Assembly (NCBI GenBank): GCA_022773965.1
Contig: JALFNQ010000086.1
Span: 1 to 33,816 of the forward strand
Origin: Lachnospiraceae bacterium
GTDB taxonomy: Bacteria > Bacillota > Clostridia > Lachnospirales > Lachnospiraceae
Direction of reading: 5' to 3'
Length of the DNA: 33,816 nucleotides
The notes under the pieces were generated by a model. It worked only from the letters and a program-made list of their open reading frames with translations. It had not been told where the DNA came from and did no database searches. This document shows, one piece after another, positions 8,479 through 16,694 of this stretch (the stretch's first letter is position 1; each line of letters begins with the position of its first letter). A program made the position numbers and the translations under genes.

Positions 8479-9067
8479 TCTTGTTAACGTCCGGGATATT
8501 CCGGGAAAATATATTCACCGCAAAGATGATTACATATTGACGGGAATCCGGTTACATGCAATCAATATAGATTTATTGGCAGATTCAGAAAAAGCAATTA
8601 TGAAAAACAATCTTACAGCGGCTTTTAAAGGAGAAAAGGAAGGATTTTCGATTATTTCCATTCCGAGAACCGTTGATATGGAAGCATATTTGTCCAATCT
8701 GAATACACGTTATGAGGCCGAAATCACAAATCCATATCGCAAAAAGATCCTTTCGATCATGATTCAGGAAGCAACGAAAAAAATTATGGAAGGTTCTAAT
8801 TTTGAACATCATTTTTTCCTGATGATATGGGAAAAGATTGAGAATGGAAATGCTTCCCAGACAGAAAAAAAACTCAATGAACGGATACAGGAATTTATAA
8901 ACCGGTATAGCGATGCGAAAAACCCATGTACAAGATTGGAGCAGCAGGATCTCATTAAACTGTGCAATTTGTTTGCAAACAGTTCAACGGCCTTGTTTGA
9001 CATTTACGATGAGAACAGCCAGTATACACCAATTCCGTGGCTGAAAGGGTATAAGGATGAAAATTAG
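8435..9067 (+). CDS. VirB4 N-terminal-like conjugation protein
   Basis: A 210-residue soluble protein overlapping the PrgI-like gene by 44 bp and VirB4 by 11 bp. Its N-terminal half (VRDIPGKYIHRKDDYILTGIRLHAINIDLL, followed by a region reading FKGEKEGFSIISIPRTVDMEAYL) resembles the N-terminal accessory domain of many VirB4/TraE-type ATPases. There a similar stretch precedes the ATPase core in one polypeptide. It has no P-loop and no membrane span. Together with the next gene (615 residues) the total of about 825 is near the length of one-piece VirB4 proteins. I infer a naturally separated N-terminal module or dedicated VirB4 partner. Confidence 0.55.
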   Translation: MGKQKGGLIQKAANDLVNVRDIPGKYIHRKDDYILTGIRLHAINIDLLADSEKAIMKNNLTAAFKGEKEGFSIISIPRTVDMEAYLSNLNTRYEAEITNPYRKKILSIMIQEATKKIMEGSNFEHHFFLMIWEKIENGNASQTEKKLNERIQEFINRYSDAKNPCTRLEQQDLIKLCNLFANSSTALFDIYDENSQYTPIPWLKGYKDEN

Positions 9068-10904
9068 AAACAAAAACGAAAATAAGGGAAGTGTGTCGTG
9101 TAATGAAAATCTTTTAAATCTGATTTCACCGTCAGGATTGGAGTTTGAAAAAACATCTTTGCTGAACGGAGATAATTACGGAAAGATTGTCAACGTGATC
9201 CGTTATCCATCTGATCCGGATTATGGCTGGCTGGCAGATATTACAGCGATTGAAGGGGTAACTGCCAAAGCAGAATTTTTCCCAACAGATACACAGCCCC
9301 TTGTTGACAGGTGTAATGAACAGATCAGGGAATATCGCGGAGATCTGCTGGCTGTTAAGGACGAGTCTGTGAGACAGTTCAAGGAAAAATCCATTAAGGA
9401 CATTTCCAGCATGATCCGTAGGATTCAGGAGGGTGAAGTAGCGGGATATCTAAATATTTTACTGCTGATACAAGCCACATCACAAGAAAAGCTGGATGAA
9501 CGTATGAAGAAAGTTCAGTCAGTGATTGCAGCATTTGGTGGGGGAATACGGACGGCGATATTTTTGCAGAGAGAAGCATATGAAGCAATAGCACCGTATG
9601 GTATTCCGTGCCAAGTGGTTAGTGATATCGGATCAAGGATAATGCCTCTGTCTACTTTCATTGGAGGTTTTATCAATGCATCTTCGGGTATCAATGATGA
9701 AATAGGAATGTATATTGGGAAAACTGATCGTGGAAAGATGATTGTTTTGGATCCTGACAGACGTGGTGGAGACCGGACAAATATGAACTGGTTTATTTCA
9801 GGTGTCCCGGGTGTTGGAAAATCTACAGTCATCAAGCTGATCAACTACTATTTATTTGCGGTATTTGGTGCGAAATGTATGTTTTGTGACCCGGAAAATG
9901 AATATACGGATTTTGTAAGGTCATTAGGTGGCCATGTTATTGATTGCGGTGGCGGCTCGAATGGGAAAATTAATCCGTTGCAGGTTAGAAAAGCACCGGT
10001 TCGCCAGAATGATGATGAAAATAGTGATGATGAAGATGAACTATATGGAGATCATGGACATGGGATGTCTGATTTGGCACTTCACATACAGACACTTCGC
10101 GTATTTCATAAGCTCTACCAGCCTGCTTTGACAGCAGTGGAAAATGCAAAACTGGAAAAAATCCTTGAGGGAACATATAAAAGGTTCGGTATTACATGGA
10201 ATACGGATATCACAAATATGAAGCCGGAAGAATTCCCAATTTATACGGATCTGTATGATGATATTGTCCGGGCGAAAGAAGCCTTTCCGGATGATAGGGA
10301 TATCGCAAATTTAGAGTCATATTTCTGGATGCTCGCAAAAGGAGCTGATAGCTTTGTCTTTAACGGACATACCAACATAGATCTGTCAGCGGATGCCATT
10401 GCGCTGAATATCAATAAATTGCTGGAAGGATCAGAAAATGTATTAAAAGCACAGATGCATAACTGTAATTCTTTTGCCTGGCATGTAGCAAATGAAGATC
10501 CGGAGCAGCTGTTTATATATAACGTTGATGAGGGATATTTGATCGTGGATCCTCGCTTTTTGGAACCACTGATCTTTCTCAAAAATTTTGCAAATCGTAT
10601 CCGAAAACGAGGCGGGGGATTGATCTTTGCGACACATACCGTGGCAGATGTTTTATCACCGGAAGTAAAGCGGTATGGCCAGGCGTTGATTGATAACAGC
10701 TGTTACAAAATGATTATGGGAACAGATGGTAAAAACCTGAAAGAAACAGCAGATCTGTTTGATCTGACAAAGGCAGAAATATCATTGCTTGCATCAAAGC
10801 AGCGGGGCAGAGGTCTTTTGTTTGCAGGATCTTCGCGTGTAAGCTGCCGCATAGAGGTGCCGCAAAAGATATTGGAAATGATGGGAACAGCCGGAGGAAA
10901 GTAG
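9057..10904 (+). CDS. virB4: VirB4-like conjugative transfer ATPase
   Basis: A 615-residue ATPase that powers the type IV secretion channel. The Walker A is SGVPGVGKSTVI (about residues 248-259), the Walker B is QLFIYNVDEGYLIVD (near 485-495), and a late arginine-rich stretch (RIRKRGGGLIFATHTVADVL) has the usual QNxxD/T-like position. Residues 25-230 resemble the VirB4 pre-ATPase region. The start MKIRNK overlaps the previous gene by 11 bp. An acidic insert DDENSDDEDELYGDHGHG lies after the Walker A domain. A hydrolase gene follows with 5 bp spacing. Confidence 0.93.
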   Translation: MKIRNKNENKGSVSCNENLLNLISPSGLEFEKTSLLNGDNYGKIVNVIRYPSDPDYGWLADITAIEGVTAKAEFFPTDTQPLVDRCNEQIREYRGDLLAVKDESVRQFKEKSIKDISSMIRRIQEGEVAGYLNILLLIQATSQEKLDERMKKVQSVIAAFGGGIRTAIFLQREAYEAIAPYGIPCQVVSDIGSRIMPLSTFIGGFINASSGINDEIGMYIGKTDRGKMIVLDPDRRGGDRTNMNWFISGVPGVGKSTVIKLINYYLFAVFGAKCMFCDPENEYTDFVRSLGGHVIDCGGGSNGKINPLQVRKAPVRQNDDENSDDEDELYGDHGHGMSDLALHIQTLRVFHKLYQPALTAVENAKLEKILEGTYKRFGITWNTDITNMKPEEFPIYTDLYDDIVRAKEAFPDDRDIANLESYFWMLAKGADSFVFNGHTNIDLSADAIALNINKLLEGSENVLKAQMHNCNSFAWHVANEDPEQLFIYNVDEGYLIVDPRFLEPLIFLKNFANRIRKRGGGLIFATHTVADVLSPEVKRYGQALIDNSCYKMIMGTDGKNLKETADLFDLTKAEISLLASKQRGRGLLFAGSSRVSCRIEVPQKILEMMGTAGGK

Positions 10905-10909
10905 CACAA

Positions 10910-12580
10910 ATGAAAAGCAAAGCAGCTCCAGTGATAATAACAGTGGCAGTATTATTTCTTTTTCTGACATCATCAGCATTATCATTACCGGGGCTGCTTG
11001 GGAAAACAGAAAAAGTAACCAGCTTTGATCTGGAAACATCTGCAGTCTATGGGAAAATCAAAAATACATATGAGGAATATTATCAATATATTGATGATTT
11101 GATTGCAGAACGGGAAGCCGAATTAAGGGAAGCGTATAAATATACAGTAACTGAAACCTATGAGGAATTAGATAAAAAAGGAAAAATAGTAGTAAAAGAG
11201 CGCGAGGTCACAAAGTATCCATCTGTTGTTACATCAAAGTACCTGACATCACCGAAGTTCAGCCTGGTATTTTCTTATATAACAGTGAAACATTGTGAGC
11301 TGCAAAATATGAAGGAAAATGGGATAGACCAGTGGAATTACGATGACAAAGAAATATTTGATTTTTTATGGGGGATTACCAATTATACGGAGTCTGTAGA
11401 TGTTCCATCGAAGGAGACGGTTTATTTAACTGTGAATACCACGATTAAATCTGCAGATGAGGTAGCGAGTCAGATATTTGTGACGCAGCAGAAACGTCAA
11501 ATGTATATCTTTGCGTATAAGACATTTGAACAAAGCGATTCAGAATTGGCGGATCCGTTTTATTCAGATATTGGTGATGCGACTGGCTCTATGGGGTGGG
11601 TAAGCCGACTATATGAAACAGGTAGTTCCAGCAATCATCCGGAGCGCGTAAGCAGTGGTGCAGGAGATGCAGGCGGTAAATCATACGGGACGATCCAGCT
11701 GGCGATCAATACCGGGTCTGTGCATTCATTTGTCCAATGGCTGGCAGGATATGATTCGGTTTTGTATGAAGCTTTGGATGGATATGCGGTAGGCTCAGAA
11801 ATGTTTGATTCTGCGTGGAAATCTTTGGCAGCTAACAGACCAGATGATTTTGCAGCAGCACAGAATTGTTATGGCTATACGAAATATGCAATTCCGTGGA
11901 TTAAAGAAGTGCTTGAACGAACGGGAATTGATATGGGACGGTCGTATGCGTTACAGGAAATGGCTTATTCAAGAGCTGTTCAGATGGGTACAAAAGGCGG
12001 GCTGGATGTTTTTGCAAAAGCCGGGCTTACTGATCTTTCAACCGATGAACAAATTATTTCTGGATATTATGATTATTTGCATGATCATGTTCATTTGTAT
12101 TGGAGTAAATGTAGTCGTCAGGTGCAGGTGAATGTTGCTACACGTATGATCAATGAAAAAAACACCTTGCTTGGTATTGTGGGTAAGGAAAGACCGGATT
12201 TAAGTACAGGAGCATCTGCTGAGAATACAGACGGGCAAAAAGTAGTGGACTATGCATTGCAGTTTGTCGGAAATCCGTATGTATGGGGAGGAACTTCACT
12301 TACACAGGGGGCAGACTGTTCCGGTTTTGTGATGAGCGTATACAAACATTTTGGAATAGATTTGCCTCACAGTTCCTATAGCCTGCGATCGTGTGGAACA
12401 GAAGTTACATACGGACAAGCGTTGCCGGGTGATTTGATCTGTTATGACGGTCATGTGGCGATTTATATGGGCGGCGGCAAGATTGTTGGTGCGCAGAGTA
12501 AGGCACTTGGAATCACAACCGCAAATGCAACATACAGGGAAATTATTTCAGTTAGACGAATTGTCAACCAGAATATGTAA
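10910..12580 (+). CDS. Bifunctional cell-wall hydrolase (lysozyme-like + NlpC/P60), VirB1/CwlT-type
   Basis: A 556-residue exported protein that would open peptidoglycan for the transfer channel. Residues 5-25 form a signal anchor. A 30-200 region is extended and coiled. Residues 220-430 carry GDAGGKSYGTIQLA and look like a lysozyme-like glycan hydrolase, a call made with moderate certainty. Residues 440-556 are a clear NlpC/P60 peptidase with C470 in DCSGF and H515 in GHVAIY. The order anchor, glycosidase, NlpC/P60 is that of CwlT-type proteins in Tn916-like elements. A site GGAGGAAAG overlaps the VirB4 stop region. Confidence 0.88.
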   Translation: MKSKAAPVIITVAVLFLFLTSSALSLPGLLGKTEKVTSFDLETSAVYGKIKNTYEEYYQYIDDLIAEREAELREAYKYTVTETYEELDKKGKIVVKEREVTKYPSVVTSKYLTSPKFSLVFSYITVKHCELQNMKENGIDQWNYDDKEIFDFLWGITNYTESVDVPSKETVYLTVNTTIKSADEVASQIFVTQQKRQMYIFAYKTFEQSDSELADPFYSDIGDATGSMGWVSRLYETGSSSNHPERVSSGAGDAGGKSYGTIQLAINTGSVHSFVQWLAGYDSVLYEALDGYAVGSEMFDSAWKSLAANRPDDFAAAQNCYGYTKYAIPWIKEVLERTGIDMGRSYALQEMAYSRAVQMGTKGGLDVFAKAGLTDLSTDEQIISGYYDYLHDHVHLYWSKCSRQVQVNVATRMINEKNTLLGIVGKERPDLSTGASAENTDGQKVVDYALQFVGNPYVWGGTSLTQGADCSGFVMSVYKHFGIDLPHSSYSLRSCGTEVTYGQALPGDLICYDGHVAIYMGGGKIVGAQSKALGITTANATYREIISVRRIVNQNM

Positions 12581-12595
12581 AGGAAACAAAATAAT

Positions 12596-13030
12596 ATGAA
12601 ATTGAAGAAAACAGCGCTGGAAGCGTTAATATCGAACACAACATTGACCACGGATGAACTTAATGAATTGGGAATTTTGGATCAGGCAAGTGAGTCAAAG
12701 GCAATAACTGTGGTATTGGATGGACAAGAATTTTCTGATTATCACAAATTTTGCCGTAAACATTGTCTAAATCGTTCGGAACAGACGCGGTTGTTATTGG
12801 ACCAGGCACTGAATGATAGTGACGATATATTTCGTTTCCGGCTACCGGAAATCAGAACGAAGCGTCAGATGACGTTTCTGGTACCCAAGAGTAAAAAAAC
12901 ACAGTTGACAAGGGTGCTGTATGAGAGACAGATGAAAGACGGTTTTACAGAGGGAAGGATGTCTGAGTCAGAGTTTCTGCGTCGTGTGATTGTACGTTTT
13001 TTAAGTCAGGAGGTGGCTGATACAAAATGA
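12596..13030 (+). CDS. Probable tandem ribbon-helix-helix protein
   Basis: A 144-residue basic protein. Residues 37-75 read as a strand (ITVVLDG), a helix and the helix LNRSEQTRLLLDQAL, the pattern of a ribbon-helix-helix DNA-binding unit. Residues 90-140 show a second version: strand MTFLVP, helix, then GRMSESEFLRRVIVRFLSQ. No database support was available, so this is inference from pattern. It lies between the type IV secretion block and the Tad-like block and overlaps the next gene by 4 bp. An operon regulator or a relaxosome-type accessory protein is possible. Confidence 0.5.
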   Translation: MKLKKTALEALISNTTLTTDELNELGILDQASESKAITVVLDGQEFSDYHKFCRKHCLNRSEQTRLLLDQALNDSDDIFRFRLPEIRTKRQMTFLVPKSKKTQLTRVLYERQMKDGFTEGRMSESEFLRRVIVRFLSQEVADTK

Positions 13031-14187
13031 TGTCTTTTATAGTCAGTCATGATCACCAAAATGTAATGACACAGGTAGCTGAAATTACAGATGAGCAAAT
13101 TTTGGAGCCAATTGTTTCTAACAATTTTTGCTTAAATGATTATATTAAGCAGCAGGAGAGTATTTTACAGTCATCCAAAAACTTCGTGGTTGATCTGGAT
13201 GCAATTGATAGTGATCCGCAGACAGTTGCGGATGCAGTGAATTCTTACCAAATACTCTATGGGGAGAAATTGATTATCATAGCTGCCGGACGGCAGCCGG
13301 GAGATCCGCTGCTGAATCAGATTGTCTCAATGGGAATCTATAATGTCTGTACCCTGACGGATAAAGAGGCTCTGGCAGAAGAAATTGCTTATTGTATACA
13401 ATCGGGAAAAACTTACCGGGACAGTGGAAAGTTTTTAAATGCCCCAGACCTGAAAACGGCCGACAATTCGGTTCGGGAGAAAATAATCGTAAAAAACCAG
13501 ACAACGATTAAAAGAATTGCTGATGCGAATAAAGTCACGCTAGGCATTTCGGGTACACAGTCAAGGATTGGAACAACCACCCTTGCAATTCATCTTGCTG
13601 AAGTAGTCACGAAACGCAATTTTCATGCGTGTGTAGTAGAGATCATTGAGCCTGGTAAACAGTCAGATTGGCTGACTTTCAAAGATGCATATGATGTAGA
13701 GGACAAAGGACCCGGCATCTTTCAAATGGATGGAATCGATTACTTTTCCGGATGCGACTTGAAGTCGCTTCCAGATATTATAGCAGCAAATTATAACTTT
13801 GTTGTGATAGACTTTGGCGTATTCCGTGAAGAAATCGTGAGTGAATTTATGCGATGTACAATTCCTATATTATTAGCAGGAACAAAGCCATGGGAAATGC
13901 CATCAGTAAACCATATATTTGATCAAATGGAGCAACGGGCTTTAGAGGGGATATCATTTGTATTTAATTTTACTCCCGAAAATCTTCAAGATGATGTCAG
14001 GTCAGGAATGCAGCCTCTCAAAAAAGTATTCTTCCAACCGTATCACCCGGATCCATTTGATACGAAGTCAAAATCGGTATCAGATGAAATATTGCATAGA
14101 TATATGTCCAGCGAACAGAAGCATGTAAAAGAACATGCGGAAAGAGGAAATTTCTTTGAAAGACTTATTCAAAAATACAAAAAATAG
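13027..14187 (+). CDS. CpaE/TadZ-like MinD-fold protein with altered P-loop (copy 1 of 4)
   Basis: A 386-residue protein. Residues 1-125 look like the receiver-like domain of CpaE/TadZ proteins, and residues 170-385 are MinD/ParA-like. The P-loop region reads SGTQSRIGTTTLAIHLA (about 175-191). It has neither the signature lysine of KGGxGKT nor the lysine of GKT. A Walker B-like FVVIDFG follows at 258-264. TadZ proteins place pilus machines at the pole, and several known ones are poor or non-ATPases. One 15-bp palindrome copy lies in frame, coding CDLKS at 243-247. It overlaps the next gene by 53 bp. This is the best preserved of four related genes in a row. Confidence 0.75.
   Translation: MMSFIVSHDHQNVMTQVAEITDEQILEPIVSNNFCLNDYIKQQESILQSSKNFVVDLDAIDSDPQTVADAVNSYQILYGEKLIIIAAGRQPGDPLLNQIVSMGIYNVCTLTDKEALAEEIAYCIQSGKTYRDSGKFLNAPDLKTADNSVREKIIVKNQTTIKRIADANKVTLGISGTQSRIGTTTLAIHLAEVVTKRNFHACVVEIIEPGKQSDWLTFKDAYDVEDKGPGIFQMDGIDYFSGCDLKSLPDIIAANYNFVVIDFGVFREEIVSEFMRCTIPILLAGTKPWEMPSVNHIFDQMEQRALEGISFVFNFTPENLQDDVRSGMQPLKKVFFQPYHPDPFDTKSKSVSDEILHRYMSSEQKHVKEHAERGNFFERLIQKYKK
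13752..13768 (+). repeat. Dispersed palindrome, copy 1 (inside the TadZ-like gene)
   Basis: ATGCGACTTGAAGTCGC, with 7-bp perfect arms around a central G (GCGACTT-G-AAGTCGC at 13754-13768). It lies in frame and codes the C-D-L-K-S residues. The right flank is CTT rather than the CAT or CAA of other copies. Confidence 0.9.
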
Positions 14188-14803
14188 GCAGTCAAAAGTA
14201 TTACTGTATCAAAAATATTTGTTGCAGGAAAAGGAGGAGCATCAAAATGCACTCCCACCGTCAAAACCGATGAAGAAAAAAAATAAGGTTATAAAATTTC
14301 CAAAATACATAGGGATTGCGTCGGTTGCACATGGTTGTGGCGCAAGCCATCTGACGTATGCAATCGCAAATTATCTTGCGACTGTTCAGAAAAAGACAGT
14401 AGTAGTGGTGAGTAATTGTCCGGAAATGTATCAATGCGCAGGGCGTTTTGCAGTAGAGCGGGTACCGCATCCGGCTATGATTGAGCAGACAGATATATAT
14501 ATTCAGGATTATGGGTGTCTGGAAGACATGACAAAGGATCAGAAAGACACTTACCGGGTCATGGAGAAAAAAATATTGTGCTGTAATTTTTCAGATTACT
14601 ATTTAGAGTCTTTAGCTGCATTCGTTCGGGCATATGTGAAAGATCCGGAACAGTGGCTGTTTGTTTTTAATCAGCTAACGAAAAAGAAACAACGAGAAGT
14701 AGCTGATCTAATGGAAGGGTATCATTTCATCTGCCCACCTGCTTATGATAAGAATGATATTAGAATTGTCACGGACTTGCTGATGGAGGTTTTTGGAGAA
14801 TGA
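14135..14803 (+). CDS. Degenerate MinD/TadZ-like protein (copy 2 of 4)
   Basis: A 222-residue protein overlapping copy 1 by 53 bp. The ATG at 14135 has no clear ribosome site. An in-frame TTG at 14156, with AGAGG 8 nt upstream, is an equally good start. Residues 1-50 are basic. From residue 53 the MinD-like fold begins with KYIGIASVAHGCGASHLTYA, which keeps the position of a P-loop but lacks GKT/S. A strand VVVVSN follows. Residues 160-180 (WLFVFNQLTKKKQREVADL) match the later MinD pattern of asparagine and lysine recognition. ATP binding is doubtful. Confidence 0.6.
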   Translation: MRKEEISLKDLFKNTKNRQSKVLLYQKYLLQEKEEHQNALPPSKPMKKKNKVIKFPKYIGIASVAHGCGASHLTYAIANYLATVQKKTVVVVSNCPEMYQCAGRFAVERVPHPAMIEQTDIYIQDYGCLEDMTKDQKDTYRVMEKKILCCNFSDYYLESLAAFVRAYVKDPEQWLFVFNQLTKKKQREVADLMEGYHFICPPAYDKNDIRIVTDLLMEVFGE

Positions 14804-15027
14804 GCATTCTACATATAAAGGTTGTAATACAGACGGCTGTGTTCCTTGCAGATGTAATATGGGTTGTATGGATTTTAAGTAAACTGTGGAGCATGCCGGG
14901 GCGACACAGACTTATAAGCCGGTATGGCCAGAAACAAAAAATAAGCCATGCGACTTCAAGTCGCAAGAAGGGAATAGGGGTAACAGTAGTGCTGCTATTG
15001 GCGAATGTTACAGTTTTTTGTATTTGA
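14800..15027 (+). CDS. Small two-span membrane protein
   Basis: A 75-residue protein that starts within the previous stop (ATGA). It has two membrane spans, residues 8-28 and 59-74, separated by a basic loop. An inverted-orientation palindrome copy lies in the loop, coding residues around HATSSRKK. I do not recognise a family. It sits directly before the CpaB-like gene and probably belongs to the assembly machine. Frame continuity through the palindrome suggests the repeat is tolerated in a flexible loop. Confidence 0.6.
   Translation: MSILHIKVVIQTAVFLADVIWVVWILSKLWSMPGRHRLISRYGQKQKISHATSSRKKGIGVTVVLLLANVTVFCI
14948..14965 (-). repeat. Dispersed palindrome, copy 2 (opposite orientation)
   Basis: ATGCGACTTCAAGTCGCA. 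The central base is C on this strand, so relative to the other five copies it is inverted. It is inside the loop-coding part of the 75-residue membrane protein gene. Confidence 0.9.
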
Positions 15028-15042
15028 GGAGGCAGGATAAAG

Positions 15043-16017
15043 ATGAGAAAAATAAAAATATCAAGAACAAATCGACAGTATTTGGCGATTATAGTGGTGT
15101 CGCTTATAATCTGCGGCAGTACAGCATTCTTGAGTTACCGGTATTATACACAGCAGATGCAAAATCTGTATGAAGGGAAAATTAATGCGTTACAGAATCA
15201 GGTTACATCGGCTACACATTATGTGTATGTATCAGGAGCTGATGGCATCAATGCAGGGACGCTTATAACGGATGACCTTGTTTATCAGGAAGAACGGCAG
15301 TTTGATTTGCCAGATGAACAGTTTATTACCGAGGAGGATCTGGGTTCTCTTGCTGCTGTCGATATTCCAGCCGGACAACCAATTTTAAAAACGATGTGCA
15401 CTGAAAATTTAGAATTCGGCCTTCGTGAACAGGAATTTGCAATGTTTACATTGTCAAATAACCTGGAGACGAATGATTATGTTGATGTACGAATTATGTT
15501 TGCCAATGGAGAAAATTACAGTGTCCTCACTAAAAAATGTATTCACAAAATTGATCTTACGCAGAATGACATTTTTTTGTGGCTCAATGAAGATGAAATC
15601 TCGCTGATATCGGCTGCAATTGTGGATACATACATGCATAGTGGGACATCGATTTATACAACGAAATATATCAATTATGGACAATCTGCATTGCAAGTTA
15701 CGTATCAGCCGAATCAGGAGGTCATGACAGCAATGGCAAATAATCCAAACATTGTTTCAGAAGCAACGGAAGCGTTGGATCTTGAGGCAAGGCAGCTATT
15801 GGAGAACCGAATTGCTATTTATGATGCAGAGGGACAGAATACAATATCAACAGATAAGGTATACGATACGCCCGCATATACGCAGGACATGTCAGAGGAA
15901 GCATATCTTCCTGAGGAGGAAACCGGATCGGATGTAATGGATGAAACAGGGCAGCCTGAGGATGAGGCTATGACAGAGGGAGACGTTTATAGTGATCCGG
16001 ATGAGACGGCAGAGTAG
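15043..16017 (+). CDS. CpaB/RcpC-like SAF-domain protein
   Basis: A 324-residue protein. One N-terminal membrane span (about 14-33) is followed by a short coiled region and a SAF-type domain: AGTLITDDLVY, then ITEEDLGSLAAVDIPAGQPI. This is the pattern of CpaB/RcpC proteins that gate the outer part of Tad pili. Residues 135-230 form a second beta-rich domain. The C-terminal 70 residues are acidic (EEAYLPEEETGSD). The start has GAGG. It lies 15 bp after the small membrane protein and 12 bp before copy 3 of the MinD-like genes. Confidence 0.72.
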   Translation: MRKIKISRTNRQYLAIIVVSLIICGSTAFLSYRYYTQQMQNLYEGKINALQNQVTSATHYVYVSGADGINAGTLITDDLVYQEERQFDLPDEQFITEEDLGSLAAVDIPAGQPILKTMCTENLEFGLREQEFAMFTLSNNLETNDYVDVRIMFANGENYSVLTKKCIHKIDLTQNDIFLWLNEDEISLISAAIVDTYMHSGTSIYTTKYINYGQSALQVTYQPNQEVMTAMANNPNIVSEATEALDLEARQLLENRIAIYDAEGQNTISTDKVYDTPAYTQDMSEEAYLPEEETGSDVMDETGQPEDEAMTEGDVYSDPDETAE

Positions 16018-16029
16018 GAGGCACAGTTC

Positions 16030-16692
16030 ATGTCAGTAAATATAGGATTTTTTGGATGTGAGAGTTATGATATCCAGCATTATCTTAGCAGGGTTTTATG
16101 CTGTCTCGGGAAAAAAGTAATTTTACTGGATGGAAACAGGGATGGCGCACTAAAGAGTAGTATTCCACTACCGGAAACTTTTCCAGAAGATGAGGTATTT
16201 GATTATCGGGGTGTAGATTATGCACCAGTTACTGCGGATATAGATGAGTCATATTATGATTGTGTTTTTTTTGATCTGTCCCAGGATATGCTGGAAACAA
16301 TGGAACCCGGAGACATAGGAGACCTGTTTCACACGTTTATTCTGGTAAGTGATCTGCAGACGCATCATATGAACCAGATGATACAGTTTATCAAAAGTAA
16401 CTTGATTGATACCAGCCGGATTTTTCTGATCATAAGGGATCTGAGTGGAAACCGGAAAAAGAGAATGATCCAGCGAATGACAGATCTTCCAGCAGACCAG
16501 ATATATTATTTACAAGTCGATCAGACTTCTGAACGTCAACGATTATCCTGTCAGTGGAATCATGTGTTTTCATTTCGGAAAATTGATGTGGATTTAAGGA
16601 GCGCATTACAGGATATCCTGATTAAACGTTGTTCGATTGAGGAAAATAAGGAATTCAAAACTGCTTATAAGCGGGCTGAGAGGGGGAAATAA
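16030..16692 (+). CDS. Degenerate MinD/TadZ-like protein (copy 3 of 4)
   Basis: A 220-residue protein with site GGAGG before ATG. Residues 4-36 follow the MinD opening: strand VNIGFFG, helix DIQHYLSRVLCCLG, strand KKVILLDGN. In place of the P-loop is GCESYDIQHYL, with no lysine or GKS/T. A Walker B-like YYDCVFFDLS lies at 75-84. Of the four it has lost the nucleotide site most completely. Its basic C-terminus (AYKRAERGK) ends 2 bp before the next gene. Confidence 0.6.
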   Translation: MSVNIGFFGCESYDIQHYLSRVLCCLGKKVILLDGNRDGALKSSIPLPETFPEDEVFDYRGVDYAPVTADIDESYYDCVFFDLSQDMLETMEPGDIGDLFHTFILVSDLQTHHMNQMIQFIKSNLIDTSRIFLIIRDLSGNRKKRMIQRMTDLPADQIYYLQVDQTSERQRLSCQWNHVFSFRKIDVDLRSALQDILIKRCSIEENKEFKTAYKRAERGK

Positions 16693-16694
16693 GA

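Noticed and set aside
11805-12131. A 108-codon plus-strand open frame within the first hydrolase gene
   Set aside because: It is a shifted frame within the lysozyme-like region, without a ribosome site.
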